This document shows positions 38,417-48,830 of a stretch of 64,000 nt of DNA, piece by piece. Below the pieces are notes generated by a model, which worked only from the letters and a program-made list of their open reading frames with translations, ran no database searches and was not told the DNA's origin. The DNA is from Deltaproteobacteria bacterium (GTDB taxonomy: Bacteria; Lernaellota; Lernaellaia; JACKCT01), in the NCBI GenBank assembly GCA_027493875.1, contig JAOSJX010000012.1, positions 372,001 to 436,000 of the forward strand. The letters run 5' to 3'. Positions within the stretch are counted from its first letter, which is position 1. Each line of letters starts with the position of its first letter. The position numbers and the translations under genes were made by a program.

Positions 38417-38648
38417 ATCCGCACGGCATTCGCCGAATTCTCGGATCCGAATTCCGAATTCTCCGCCTCTCGTCCCTCTTCCGCTCGCATCGGTCCATGA
38501 GAGCGAAGGCGGTAAGTCTCGTTACATGGAGGGCGATATATTCCGATAAATCATTGACGAATGGACTCCCGCCTCGGAAAAGGGCCTGCCCTAAAAAAAT
38601 ATTCGAAAATCCGGTGCCGGCCGTTCGAGTGGAGGATAAAAAGCCGCC
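38417..38648. other. Intergenic, presumed promoter region
   Basis: No gene or strong repeat is seen between palindromic cluster B and the DUF4395-like gene. The latter has a GGAGG-like sequence about 18 bases upstream of its ATG. Confidence 0.4.
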
Positions 38649-39101
38649 ATGATCGCTCGAGCCATCATGTGTCCGATTTCCGACCTGACCCTCGACAAGA
38701 ACACGTCCCGCCTCGGAGCGGTTTTGACGGCGGCGCTCCTCGGCATCTATGTCTGGACCGGCCACGTCGCGGTCATCGCGTTCATCCTCGCGGATTATAT
38801 CGTTCGCGTTTTTACGCGGAACGCCAGGCCTCCCATGGGCTATGCGGCGTCAGCGATCGCGGGCGTCCTCAAGCTCGAAAAAAAGGCCACGAACCGGGGA
38901 CCGAAAATTTTTGCGTGGCGCGTGGGCTTTCTCTTCGCGCTAACCTCGTTCGCGCTCTATTTTTTCGATCCCGGCGCAAGCGTGCTCGTGGCCGCGGCCC
39001 TGGCGGGATTTAACGTCTTGGACGGGATTTGCAATTTCTGCGTGGGGTGCGTCGTTTACACTTACGTGAACCTGCCGATCGCGAACGCGCTGAACCGATA
39101 A
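38649..39101 (+). CDS. DUF4395-like membrane protein
   Basis: 150 residues with four hydrophobic segments. It begins MIARAIMCPISDLTLDKNTS and has the pattern of DUF4395 proteins: an N-terminal Cys-Pro, RLGAVLTAALLGIYVWTG, FILADYIVRVFTRNARPPMG, and a C-terminal FNVLDGICNFCVGCVVYTYV with three Cys. Family members accompany rhodaneses or thiol-redox proteins in the membrane; no such partner is adjacent. Intact. Confidence 0.75.
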   Translation: MIARAIMCPISDLTLDKNTSRLGAVLTAALLGIYVWTGHVAVIAFILADYIVRVFTRNARPPMGYAASAIAGVLKLEKKATNRGPKIFAWRVGFLFALTSFALYFFDPGASVLVAAALAGFNVLDGICNFCVGCVVYTYVNLPIANALNR

Positions 39102-39232
39102 CGGCGGCGACGATTTCATCGTGCCGGCGCGCCGCCGTTTGAGATCGGAGGCGATTTCCGAACCGGGTCACGCTTGCGGCGTGACGTAGAGTTCCGGCGC
39201 GGCGTTCCCGGCTTCATTCCACGTCCTGAAAC
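39102..39232. other. Intergenic leading into heptamer array
   Basis: The second half repeats the 38025-38085 block with small changes. No gene. Confidence 0.5.
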
Positions 39233-39456
39233 CTGTAACCTGTAACCTGTCGCCTGCAGCCTGTCGCCTGCAGCCTATCGCCTGTAGCCTGTCGCCTGTA
39301 GCCTGTCGCCTGCAGCCTGTTGCCTGCAGCCTGTCGCCTGTAACCTGCGACCTGTAACCTGCAGCCTGTTGCCTGTAACCTGCGACCTGCAACCTGTCGC
39401 CTGCAGCCTGTTGCCTGTAGCCTGCGACCTGTAACCTGTCGCCTGCAGCCTGTTTC
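39233..39456. repeat. CTGNNNC heptamer array, exactly 32 units
   Basis: Thirty-two uninterrupted 7-bp units CTG-NNN-C. The triplets are mostly TCG, CAG, TAA, TAG, TTG, CGA and CAA; unit 7 reads CTATCGC and the last is CTGTTTC. The 60 bases upstream and the first units match the 38-kb array, so the two descend from one duplicated block. Confidence 0.92.
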
Positions 39457-39502
39457 CAGCCGATCGGCACTCACCGCACTCGCATCAACCGAAATTTCGT
39501 CT

Positions 39503-41081
39503 ATGATCGCCTTCGTGAATCGCCTTCTCCACATATTGATTTTTCTCGCCGTCGCCGGGCTCGCGGCCTCCGTCATCACATGCACCTGCGGCGACGATGA
39601 CGACGACGCGGGCGACGGTTTCGACGACGACACCGGATTTCGATGACGACGACACGCAACCCATGGACCTGGACGCCGGGGACGATGACGACGATTCCAT
39701 GCGTTGGCTGCACGCCGAAACGGGCCCGGCGCCGGGCATTTTCGATTCGAAGGGCCGGCAGGTGATTTTGCGCGGCCCGAATTTCAACCACCTGGGCGAT
39801 TATTTCGAAACGGACCCGTCGCTGCCCACCGTCGCGAAGCTCGGCCCGGACGATTGGGACGACGCCGCGGCGCTCGGCACAAACGTCGTCCGCCTCGTCA
39901 CGAGTTGGTCTTTTTGGGAGCCGGAGCGCGGCGCCTTCAACGAGGACTATTTGCAGCGCGTGCGTGACGCGGTCGCCGATGCCGCCGCGCGGGATATTTA
40001 CGTCGTCATCGACATCCACCAGGACGCGTGGTCCAAGTTCGTCTTCACCCCCGCGGACGACGAATGCCCCCGGAACGCATCACCAGGTCGGCTGGGACGG
40101 CGCGCCGGAGTGGGCGACGTACACGGACGGCGAGCCGACCTGCACGTCGAACCGCCGGGAGGACAGCCCCGCGGTTGTGCGCGCGTGGAAAAATTTTTAC
40201 GCCAACCGCGAAGGCATCCGCGACGCCCTGGCCGAACTCTGGGCACGCATCGCCACCGAGTTCGCCGACGAGCCCGCCGTCGCCGGATACGATCTGCTGA
40301 ACGAACCGGGCTATAGCGGAGATATTATCGAATCCGCGCAAGGGCTCACCGAGTATTACCGCGTCGCGATCGACGCCATCCGCGACGCGGAGGCGGACGT
40401 CGGATCGCCGGGGCATATCGTTTTTTTGAAACCAACGTCTTCGGCATTCCGCCATCGTTCAGTCTTCGCGAGCCGAACACAGTCTTCGCCCCGCACAACT
40501 ATTTCGAGTCCATTATCCAGGGGCCGGAAGGGCTGCTCGACCTGGGATTATGGTTGTTCAACATCGGCGGCGATCTGTACCAAACCGCGGTTTGGGTCGG
40601 GGAGTACAACCACTTCGGCGGGCCGGAGGAGAGCGACGCCTGGATGCGCCGCTACGCCGCGCTCGACGATCGTTATTTGCAGGCCGGCGGCGCGTGGTGG
40701 CAGTGGGAACAGGAGTGCGGCGATCCGCACAGCGTGCAGTACCCGCCGACGCCTGAGTGGATCGAGGAGCAGCAGGCCAAGTGCGGCGACGCGCGTTTCC
40801 GCGTGCGGGAATGCTTGAATCGCGGCTATCCGCGCGCGGTGCCGGGACGCCTCACGGAGCTTAACGCCGAACCCTGCGACGGCGATCTCTTCGTCGCCGG
40901 ACGGGCGGCGGATTTCGGCACCGCGGATCTCTGGTTTCCCTTGGATGATGATGAGCCGCCCACCGTCACCGGCTCCGGCATCACCGCCGTCATCCCCACG
41001 CGCGTCCCCGGAGGCTGGCGCCTCGACGTCTCCGTCCACGGCGACTACGAAATCAACGTCTCTCCCGCGCCCTCCGCGTGA
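39503..41081 (+). CDS. Asp-linker lipoprotein, GH5 endoglycoceramidase-like glycosidase, three frameshifts
   Basis: ATG 39503 gives the signal MIAFVNRLLHILIFLAVAGL ending VITC, then an Asp linker. The catalytic domain is GH5-like: ILRGPNFNHLGDYFETD, TNVVRLVTSWSFWEPERGAF, VVIDIHQDAWSKFVF, acid/base Glu in DLLNEPGYSG, and nucleophile Glu in VWVGEYNHFGGPEES, followed by GAWWQWEQECGD. The placement of these motifs matches endoglycoceramidase-related enzymes. Frame shifts near 39638, 40072 and 40430 each need one base. About 525 residues. It probably hydrolyses a glycolipid or glycan outside the cell; exact substrate uncertain. Confidence 0.8.
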
Positions 41082-41102
41082 AATTCTGCTAGAACGAAAT
41101 TC

Positions 41103-42875
41103 GTGGGGAAGCACGCACGAAAATTAGCGATTCCGCTGGTCCTGATTTGTCTCGGACTGACGCTTTCCGCCCGGATACGGCGTCCGTTGCCGCTTTACGG
41201 CCACTCCCAGGCCATGGACGCCTTCCGCCAGGTCGTCTACGACAATGCCGTCCGCCACGGCGAAATCTTCCCGCGCTGGGTGCCGGACTTCTACTTCGGC
41301 CACGGCTCGCCGATCTTCCAGTTCTATGCGCCGCTGCCGTACATGATGGCCGAGCCCTTCGTGCTCGCCGGCTTCTCGGTGCCGACCGCCCTCAAGCTCA
41401 CGCTGGTTCTGGCCTGGATTTTGTCCGGCTACTTCATGCTCGCCCTGGCGCGCGAGTACCTCTCCCCCGAGGCGTCCTTTGTCGCGGCGGTCTTCTACAT
41501 GCTCGCGCCTTATCATCTGGTCGACATGCTCGTCCGCCATGCCTTCGGCGAGCACATCGCCTTTACGTGGTTGGCGATGGCCGCGGCCGGCGCGGTCGGC
41601 GCCGCGCGGCGCCGCTGTCCCGTCAGCTTCACGGCCGGTGCCTTCGGCGTCGCGCTCCTCACTCTCACGCACAACATCACCGCCCTCATCGGCGTCCCGG
41701 TCGTCGCCGCGTGGGCGGCTTGGGAATCCTTCCGCGCCCGGTCGTGGGAACGCGCGCTCGTCGGCCTCGGCGCCGTCGCCGCCGGGCTCGGGCTCGCCGC
41801 GTTCTTCTGGCTGCCGGCAATGATGGAGACCAAACTCGTTTTCGCCCGCGAAAGTCTCACGCGGGAATTCTTCGAGTACGGCCAACACTTCGTTTACGCG
41901 AAGCAGTGGTTCGATCCGGCGTGGGGATTCGGCGGCAGCCGCGCCGGTTGGGAAGAGGACCGGCTCTCGTTTCAGATCGGCCTCGCGCACTGGCTCGGCA
42001 TCGTCCTGGCCGTCTGGGCCGCGGTGCGCGTCCGCCGCGAACGCGGGAAGCTCAACGAGCTGTTCGTCCCGGCGCTCGCGATCTTCCTCGCCGGCCTCCT
42101 CATGACGCACCGCTTTTCCGCGCCGCTCTGGAACCTCGCGCCGCTGCTGGCTTTCGTGCAATTCCCGTGGCGCTTCCTCGTGGTCGCCGCGTTCGGCGCG
42201 TCGCTGCTCGCCGGGCTCGGCGCCGAGTCGGTCCTCGGGGACAAACGGCTCCGCGTGCCGGTTGGCGCGTGCGTCGTGGCGCTGGCGTTTTACGCGTCGT
42301 ACACGAAGCCGCTGTTCACGGTCTACGACACCGAACAGAACGGCTACATCCCCGGACCGTACGACCTGCAGCGCGACCGCCTCGACACCGATCCGCGGTA
42401 CGCCGACCAGCGCGAACACCTCACCATCGCGTGGGTCCGCGCGTCCGGCGAAACCGGCTCCAGCCGTGACGACTATCTTCCGCGCACCGTCCTCGAAAAA
42501 CCAACGGCCAAGGAGGAGATCGCGTCGGCTTCGTCCGGCGAGGTCGTCGCATCCGAGAGAGCCGGCTTGAACACATACGAGTTGATGGTCTCGATGCGTG
42601 CGGCGGGGCGGGTGACGCTGGCGCAATTCTTCTATCCCGGTTGGCGCGCGACGGTGGACGGCGCGGAGGTTCCGGTCGCGACGACGTCGCCGCACGGGCT
42701 TGCGTCGGTCGAGGTGCCGGAAGGCGAACTTGCCGTCCGCTTCCACTTCGGCTCGACGCCCTCGCGCCGCGCGGCCGGCGCGGTCTCGATCGTCTCGTTC
42801 GCGCTGGTCGCCGCCGCGGCCTTGCTCATTCGTCGTAGAAACCGATCGACCCGTTCCCCTGTTCCAGCAAAATAA
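41103..42875 (+). CDS. Large polytopic membrane protein, PTPS-related/YfhO-like
   Basis: 590 residues, intact, with about ten membrane segments. An early loop reads GHSQAMDAFRQVVYDNAVRH then GEIFPRWVPDFYFGHGSPIF, and later LTLTHNITALIGVPVVAAWA and WNLAPLLAFVQFPWRFLVVA. These are the hallmarks of the 6-pyruvoyl-tetrahydropterin-synthase-related membrane family, which resembles GT-C enzymes and YfhO. A C-terminal beta-rich domain (LAQFFYPGWRATVDGAEVPV) precedes a last membrane span. Likely a polyprenyl-linked glycosyltransferase; function inferred only. Its 3' end overlaps the next gene on the opposite strand by 50 bases. Confidence 0.7.
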   Translation: MGKHARKLAIPLVLICLGLTLSARIRRPLPLYGHSQAMDAFRQVVYDNAVRHGEIFPRWVPDFYFGHGSPIFQFYAPLPYMMAEPFVLAGFSVPTALKLTLVLAWILSGYFMLALAREYLSPEASFVAAVFYMLAPYHLVDMLVRHAFGEHIAFTWLAMAAAGAVGAARRRCPVSFTAGAFGVALLTLTHNITALIGVPVVAAWAAWESFRARSWERALVGLGAVAAGLGLAAFFWLPAMMETKLVFARESLTREFFEYGQHFVYAKQWFDPAWGFGGSRAGWEEDRLSFQIGLAHWLGIVLAVWAAVRVRRERGKLNELFVPALAIFLAGLLMTHRFSAPLWNLAPLLAFVQFPWRFLVVAAFGASLLAGLGAESVLGDKRLRVPVGACVVALAFYASYTKPLFTVYDTEQNGYIPGPYDLQRDRLDTDPRYADQREHLTIAWVRASGETGSSRDDYLPRTVLEKPTAKEEIASASSGEVVASERAGLNTYELMVSMRAAGRVTLAQFFYPGWRATVDGAEVPVATTSPHGLASVEVPEGELAVRFHFGSTPSRRAAGAVSIVSFALVAAAALLIRRRNRSTRSPVPAK

Positions 42876-45266
42876 AACGCTTGATCGGCGGGTCGTCCCA
42901 CGATTCGTTCGTGCCGCCGGGCCAATCGACGGACACGCTGTCGATGGTCGTGCGTGCGCCGAGGCCGAACTCGACCGCGATGGACGGCTGGCTCGTGGCG
43001 TGGCCGCGCCCGCACTGCACTTCGCGGATCTGCGTGAGGTCGCCTGATACCAGCGTTACGCGTGCGCCGCAGGCCAGTGTGTTCGACGCCGAGCCGTCGC
43101 CCACCAGCCGGAAGGTCGCCCAGTTGTTGTCCTGGCCCACGTCGTTGCGCCAGAGGTGGACCTGCTGGCCGTCCGAGCGGCGCGTGACGAGCAGGTCGAG
43201 ATCGCCGTCGCGGTCGTAGTCCGCCCACGCGTGGTTCGTGCAGTCGTGCATATTGATGCCGGCGAAGTTAGGTGACGTCCGTGAACGTGCCGTCTTCGTT
43301 TTGGCGCAGCAACCGGCCGTAGTGCCCGGTGTAGAGATCGGACAGGAAAAGGTCGAGCCGGCCGTCGTTGTCGAAGCCGGCGAAGCTGCCGTCGATCTCG
43401 CCCTCGTCGCGGTGGATGCCGAGCGTACCCGTCACGTCGGTGAAATCGAAGTCCGGCGCGCCGGAACTTAAGTGCATCGTGCTGCCGCCGGTGACGCCCT
43501 CAAAGCGCGGATGCTGAATCGTGGACTCGTAGGCGTCGAGGTCGCCGTCGTTGTCGATGTCGCCGAAGTCGTGCCCGAAGGACGTGCCTCCCTTGCCGTC
43601 GCCGGCGACGCCGAAATTGTGGTCTGACGACGCGTTCACGAACGTGCCGTCGCCCTGATTTTCCCACAGGTAGTTGAACTGCCCGCCGTAGTTGGCGGTG
43701 GCGACGTCCTGGTCGCCGTCGTTGTCGTAGTCCCACCACGCCACGCCGTACGCCGCGCCTTTGTTGGCCGTGACGCCGGACGCGTCGGAGACGTTGGCAA
43801 AAGTTCCGTCGCCGGCGCCTTGAAATAGTTGGTCGGGATACGCCGTGCCGATGGGATACTCGATTTCCCAGTTGCCGGTGTAGATGTCGACGATGCCGTC
43901 GCCGTCGTAATCCGCCGCCGCGGCCGCGACGTGGCTCGGCCGGTGCATCACCGTCTCGCCGCCAAGATTCACTTCGAACATCACATCCACGCCGTTCGAC
44001 GGCACTTCGGTGAATTGCCCGGCGCCGTCGCCCAGGAGGATCGTGGAGTAGTAATCGAGCGTGTTCTGTTCGGGCGTGTTGACGCCCAAATAGAGATCGA
44101 CGTTGCCGTCGTTGTCGAAGTCGGCCGGCAGCGCGACGCCCGCGCCGAAGCCGTTGACGCCGGACGCGCCGGTGATGTCGGTGAAGTCGCCTTCGTCGTT
44201 GAGAAACACCGAGAAGCCGTTTTCGTCGTAGCCGCCGGTGGACACGAGCACGTCGTCCCAGCCGTCGTTGTCGATGTCGGTCCAGACGGTGCGTTGGCGG
44301 TGAAGGTCGGGGCCGAGGCCGACGTCCACGGTGACGTCCGTGAACCAGTCCTCGGTTTTCTTGCAGACGTAGTTGCCGTGCACGCGGATCATGTAGTTGT
44401 GCGCGGGCGCGCCGTACTTGAAGGGCGAGTTATCCTGCGCCCATTGCTCGTCGTAAAAGCGGCTCGTCAGCAGCGTGTTGTCGCCGCCGTCCTGACCGAG
44501 CACGGGCGACGCGTCGGTGTGTTCGTAGAGCACCCAGAAGCGGTCGGCCGGATAACGCAAAAAGTTGCCGTCGCGAACCGGCACGTTGACCCATCCGGCC
44601 TCCTCGGGAATGAGCACGTGTACCGGCTCCATCAAATCCTCGTCACGCACGAACGCCGAGCCGAGCAGGTCCGGCACGACGCGCACGGCCGCCTCGCCGC
44701 AGCCTTTGTAGAAATAGAAGTCGATGCTCTTGACGTGGAAGGGATGTTCGGGCCGGACCATGATGCCTTCCATCGTGCCGGCCTGAAACGCGACGGAGCC
44801 CGTAACCCATTCATCTGAACTCCATTGCAGCGTGACTTCCTCCGCGGCCGTGGGGTCGTCCGCGTCGGGGCAGGTTTGCTCGTAGAGCTCGTTGTCCGTC
44901 AGCGGGAGGATCGGGCCAGTCGTCGTCCACGATCGTCGGCTCGTCCACGCATTCCGGCCCGACCGAATCGTCGTCATCGTCGTCGTCATCGCCCAAGTCG
45001 AAGCAGTTTTCGAGCTCGTCGCAGTTCCCCGCGGCCGCGACGCACGCTTGCGCGTCGTCACCGAGCCCCGCGAAATAGTCGAGACAGGCGTCCAACGAGT
45101 CAAACCCCGAACGCGCCGACCAGCCCGCACTGATCGACGTTGTCGCAAACTGTTCGCCGCCGTCCCCGCCGGCATCATCGTCGTCGTCATCGTCCCCGCA
45201 GCCGCACGCGGCGAACGAGCAAAGCAGGGCCATCGCCAGCAGGATCAGAATAAGCCGGTCGGTCAT
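42826..45266 (-). CDS. Asp-linker lipoprotein with FG-GAP/VCBS repeats and C-terminal ASPIC/UnbV domain, two frameshifts
   Basis: The signal MTDRLILILLAMALLCSFAA ends at Cys and is followed by GCGDDDDDDDAGG. A second acidic stretch (DLGDDDDDDDD) is followed by a jellyroll-like segment and at least seven FG-GAP/VCBS motifs (TDIDNDGWDDVLVSTGG, ADFDNDGNVDLYLGVN, ADYDGDGIVDIYTGNWE, FDNDGRLDLFLSDLY). The C-terminus (NTLACGARVTLVSG to SVDWPGGTNESWDD) is an ASPIC/UnbV domain. Shifts near 44925 and 43268 are single-base. About 813 residues. It is probably a calcium-binding, surface-exposed adhesion or scaffold protein. Confidence 0.82.
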
Positions 45267-45305
45267 TGGATCCTCCGATGAGGGAACATAACAGAAAATG
45301 GGCTG

Positions 45306-45340
45306 GTAGGTAGTAGATGGTAGATGGTAGATGGTAGGTG
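45306..45340. repeat. GTAGATG heptamer array, 5 units
   Basis: Units GTAGGTA, GTAGATG, GTAGATG, GTAGATG, GTAGGTG, contiguous, just upstream of the FG-GAP lipoprotein start. Reverse complement resembles the CCACCTA/CTACCTA runs in the 27.8-kb tandem repeat. Confidence 0.85.
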
Positions 45341-45566
45341 GGGAGAAGGCAAGAAATGGCGCGCGTTGGCGCCATTGGGGATTGCGGATTGAGAACCGAA
45401 TTTGTCCGCAGATTTCGCCGATTGACGCCGATTGACCGGCAATAGAACGCAGAGAAAATTCCGGGGAGCGCCGAGCCCCCGCCTTCGCGGCACGCTATAG
45501 CGCCGCTTCGGAGCGGCGGCGGCAGCTCGGCCCAAATGTGGCACGGCCGCCCTCGGTTGTGCATAA
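45341..45566. other. Intergenic with dispersed repeat fragments
   Basis: Contains CCGCAGATTTCGCCGATTGA and its near-repeat, and a CCGAGC...GCTCGG palindromic fragment shared with 35752 and 51058. No gene. Confidence 0.5.
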
Positions 45567-46011
45567 CCGCGTACTCACTTCGGTGAGCACGCGGTCAACA
45601 GTCAACCGCTTAAAGTTTACGGCGGCGCGCGGACTCAGTGAAGTGAGTCCGCGCGGGTGTTTTTTGGGCCGGTGAGGACACCGGCGCTCCCAGGGTGCGT
45701 GCTCACGACGGAGGCGACAGGTTACAGGTAACAGGTTACAGAAAAGCGCGTACCCAGTGGAGTGAATACGCGGTCGATCCTGGGAGCGCCGAGCCCTAGC
45801 TCGGCCCCTTTTCGGAAGCGCGTGCTCACCGAACTGAGCACGCGGTCAACAGTCGACAGCTTAAAGTTTACGGCGGCGCGCGGACTCAGTGAAGTGGATA
45901 CGCGGAAACGGAGCGGTCGGGCACGGTCACCCGCCTTCGCCGAGCTTCGGCGTGGGAACCGGGCACGGTCACGGCTTGGAAAGGCGCGTGCTCAGTGAGC
46001 TGAGCACGCGG
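45567..46011. repeat. Cluster of six REP/BIME-like palindromes
   Basis: Palindromes at about 45567, 45625, 45746, 45818, 45874 and 45983 share the pattern GCGCGTGCTCA...TGAGCACGCGG (28-32 bp). Palindromes 1-2 and 4-5 are joined by the same 30-bp spacer beginning TCAACAGTC, so the pair is duplicated like a BIME. In between lie a GACAGGT/TACAGGT heptamer run (45716-45743) and copy 3 of the GGTGTCCTCACC palindrome (45669-45695). Confidence 0.85.
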
Positions 46012-46282
46012 TTCCGATTTTTGAGCCCATAAGCACACCAGCCCAAAAGCCCAAAAGCTCCTTCATCACACATCTCCCCATAGACCGCGAAGTGAACGGA
46101 ATGGTGAGTTGCCAGTGGCCAGTCGTCAGTGGTCAGGATTTGGCGCGGGACGGCGCAAAATGGCGTGAGGCTTGGGGCATGGGGCTTGGAAAACATTGTC
46201 AGTGGCCAGTGGCCAGTCGTCAGTGGTCAGGGTTTGGCGCGGGACGGCGCGAGGGATTGCGAGATTTCGTTCGATGGTGTCG
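46012..46282. repeat. Duplicated CAGTGGC heptamer arrays
   Basis: Two runs of CAGTGGC, CAGTCGT, CAGTGGT units (about 46111-46135 and 46198-46229) are each followed by TTTGGCGCGGGACGGCGC, so the block is duplicated. Between them is GAGGCTT, GGGGCAT, GGGGCTT, the same heptamer family as at 2695. An 8-bp GCCCAAAA run lies at about 46037-46055. Confidence 0.75.
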
Positions 46283-48654
46283 CTACGGCGTTGACGCGCT
46301 CACATTTGTAAAGGCGACGGTCGCAATCGCCCAGCCATCGAACTTCGACCGTGTATAGGCTGCCGAAACAAAGTCCGGAACGGATTCATTGATCAATGCA
46401 CTTGAAGCGACGGCTCCGATATCGAGATCGTACAAATCCCATGTACCGGTTGAATCCGTCGCGTAAACCAAGCCCCTGTCGTCGGCTGTCACATTGTCTC
46501 CAAAATATAAGACATGGTTGTTTCCGGCTTGATCGACACCCAATGTATTTTCGTCAACCGAATAATATCCCCAATCGAAGGAAAAAACGGATTCCCACGG
46601 CCCCGCGAACGGTCGCGAATAAAGAGAATATTGCCTATCGTGGTAATCAAGGATGACAACACGTGCCTCGCCATCTGGTCCGAGAGCCAATGTTGTTCGT
46701 TGGGAATAGGAATTGCTCGAATTCTCGATAATCTCGGACGTCCAGGTACCGTTCTCGCGATGGAAAAAGAACATCGCATCACTTTCCGGGTAATTAAGTT
46801 GGCGGGCGACGATGAGGGGATTTTCGTTCTCGTCAAGAATCAGATCGCCGACTTTCGCCGGAGGATCGATCATGTCGTATTCCCACGTTTCGCCGACCTT
46901 TTCCGCGTCGATGATGTGATCTTCCGGTAGTTCCTTGCGGTAGGCGACGCGCGGTTCGGCAAGGGAATTTATCACGATTGTCAGCGAGCCACTTTCAAAC
47001 TCTCCCGTATCCAGCGTTTCCAAATCCCAATTGCCATTGACGGATGCTTTTGCAGCGTAAATGACCGAGGCGTTGTCCGCGGTACGAAATACGGCATGGA
47101 TGGTTCCTTCATGCCCGACGGCCAACACCTTCTCCATCCAACCGCCGGCCGGTAAACCCAGATCCTCGATGGTCCAGGTGTCGCCATCGCTGCGCCCGTA
47201 ATAGAGTTCGTAGGTGTGAGACCGGACCAACAGCGCATGGAGGTTGCCGGCGTCGTCCGCCATCGGCTTGCTTGCCCCGAATTGCAGTCCGCCCGCGAGC
47301 AGCCTCTTTTCCCATTCTCCCGAGGCGTTGGTCAGATAGTAGAGCCCGTCTCGATCCTCGTAATAATCCGCAATGTGAATCGCGTCACCCGGGCCCATCG
47401 CCGCGGAGATGAACAAACCGTCAAAGGCGCGGGGCGGATAGAATTTCGAAATTTCCCATGGACCGTTCCGGTTCGTTGCGTACCGCACGCCGTTCCAGGA
47501 CGTGTCGCCGTAAACGATGTGAACGCCGCCCGCCGAATCCAGCATCAATCGAGCGTTGTCGCCGTCCGCTTCTCCCCCGCACCAATCCACGACGATCTCG
47601 TCCCACGTTCCGCTCTTGTTCGTGACGTAAACCAGCGACGAGCTTCCGTAGAGCGCGTACGTTCCGTGAAGATAACCCTCGGCGTCAACGGCCAGACTTG
47701 TCCCGTAGAATAATTCCTGGTAGGTCACGACCTCTTGGTGCCAGCCGGAAGCGTCATTCCAAAGATGCGAAACGGCATCCGGTTCACTGTGAAGTTCGTG
47801 AAGCGTTCCGTCGGGTCCGAGCGCGAGCGAGTAACCCGCGCGCCATTTCCCGTCAGAGGGGATGATCGTATCGATAGACCACGACCCGCCCGACTTCGTC
47901 GCGTAATGAACGTCCGACGTGGAGTCCTCCCACGCGTAGATGAGATGCGGTTGTCCGCCGGCGGTGACCGTCATGCCGAAATAAACGTCCCCGCGCGGGA
48001 ATACTTCGACCGTTTCGCCCTCCCATGTTCCGTCCGCGTTGACCGCGTAGCGGAGAGACAACTCGTCCATGGCGACGTACGCCACATGAACTGCTCCATT
48101 TGCGTCCACCGCGATGCGCGGCCTTGTTCCGCCGTCCTTGTCGATCATCTCCTGCGTGCGGCGGCCGTCGGGGTGGACGGCGATGTGTTCGAGGACGGTG
48201 CCGAGCATGGTGGCGATGTGCGCGACGCCGTTTTGATCCACGGCGACGTCGATGCCGGTGTTGCCGGCCGTGGCGGCGAAATACTGCCGCCGGACGACGT
48301 CGCCGTCCTGGTAGGGCGGATCGATAGGAACGTCGTGGGATCGGGAAGCGGCACCGGAGTGATCCACGACGGGGTGCAGTCTTCCGTATGCGCGATGGTC
48401 GTGGTGGTCGTTGAGGTTGTGGTGGTGACTCGGGTTGTCGTCGTTGTCGTCGATCCCGTCTCATGGTCAGGGAAATCTTCATCCGGCTCAAGCGTGTCGT
48501 CGTCGCCGTCGCCGGAATCGTCGTCGATGCCGGGATTTATATCGTCATCCGAGTCCGCCCCGGCGCCCGACGAAGGATCGCCGCACCCGCACCCGACCAG
48601 AGCCAGGGCAAGGAGCAGAACCAGACTGAGCCTATGGACAGACGACAAACTCAA
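46283..48654 (-). CDS. Large Asp/Thr-linker lipoprotein with beta-propeller-like repeats, one frameshift
   Basis: TTG 48654 gives the signal MSLSSVHRLSLVLLLALALV ending at GCGCG. The linker is acidic and then poly-Thr (STTTTTTRVTTTTSTTTTT), unusual here and likely a rigid or glycosylated stalk. Near 48340 a one-base shift joins it to PYQDGDVVRRQYFAATAG. The body repeats blades of the form VAVDQNGVAHIATM, LALGPDGTLHELHSEPD and LMLDSAGGVHIVYGDTS, matching the other propeller lipoprotein at 11.3-13.9 kb in style. About 790 residues. No catalytic motif; surface location inferred. Confidence 0.75.
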
Positions 48655-48830
48655 ACGGCATTCTCCCTATTCTCACTCAAAGAACGCATCATTGTTCAAC
48701 GTCCCTCGCGCAGCGAAAACCAATTGAAGACACACGATACTCAGCGTAGTTGCAGTCACGTACAGACACCCGTAAAAACTGATAATATGCAAGGTAATAG
48801 AACGAACCGTTTCGATATGTCGCACCATTA

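Noticed and set aside
38086..39456. Possible CRISPR arrays
   Set aside because: Unit is 7 bp with no spacers of 25-40 bp and no cas genes; these are heptamer tandem arrays.
38021..39633. Open frames rich in QATGDRLQ repeats
   Set aside because: They are translations of the CTGNNNC arrays, open only because a 7-bp period cycles the three frames; no start signal or family.
41124..42746. 540-residue minus-strand open frame
   Set aside because: Antisense shadow of the intact polytopic membrane protein; highly charged, no membrane segments or motifs.
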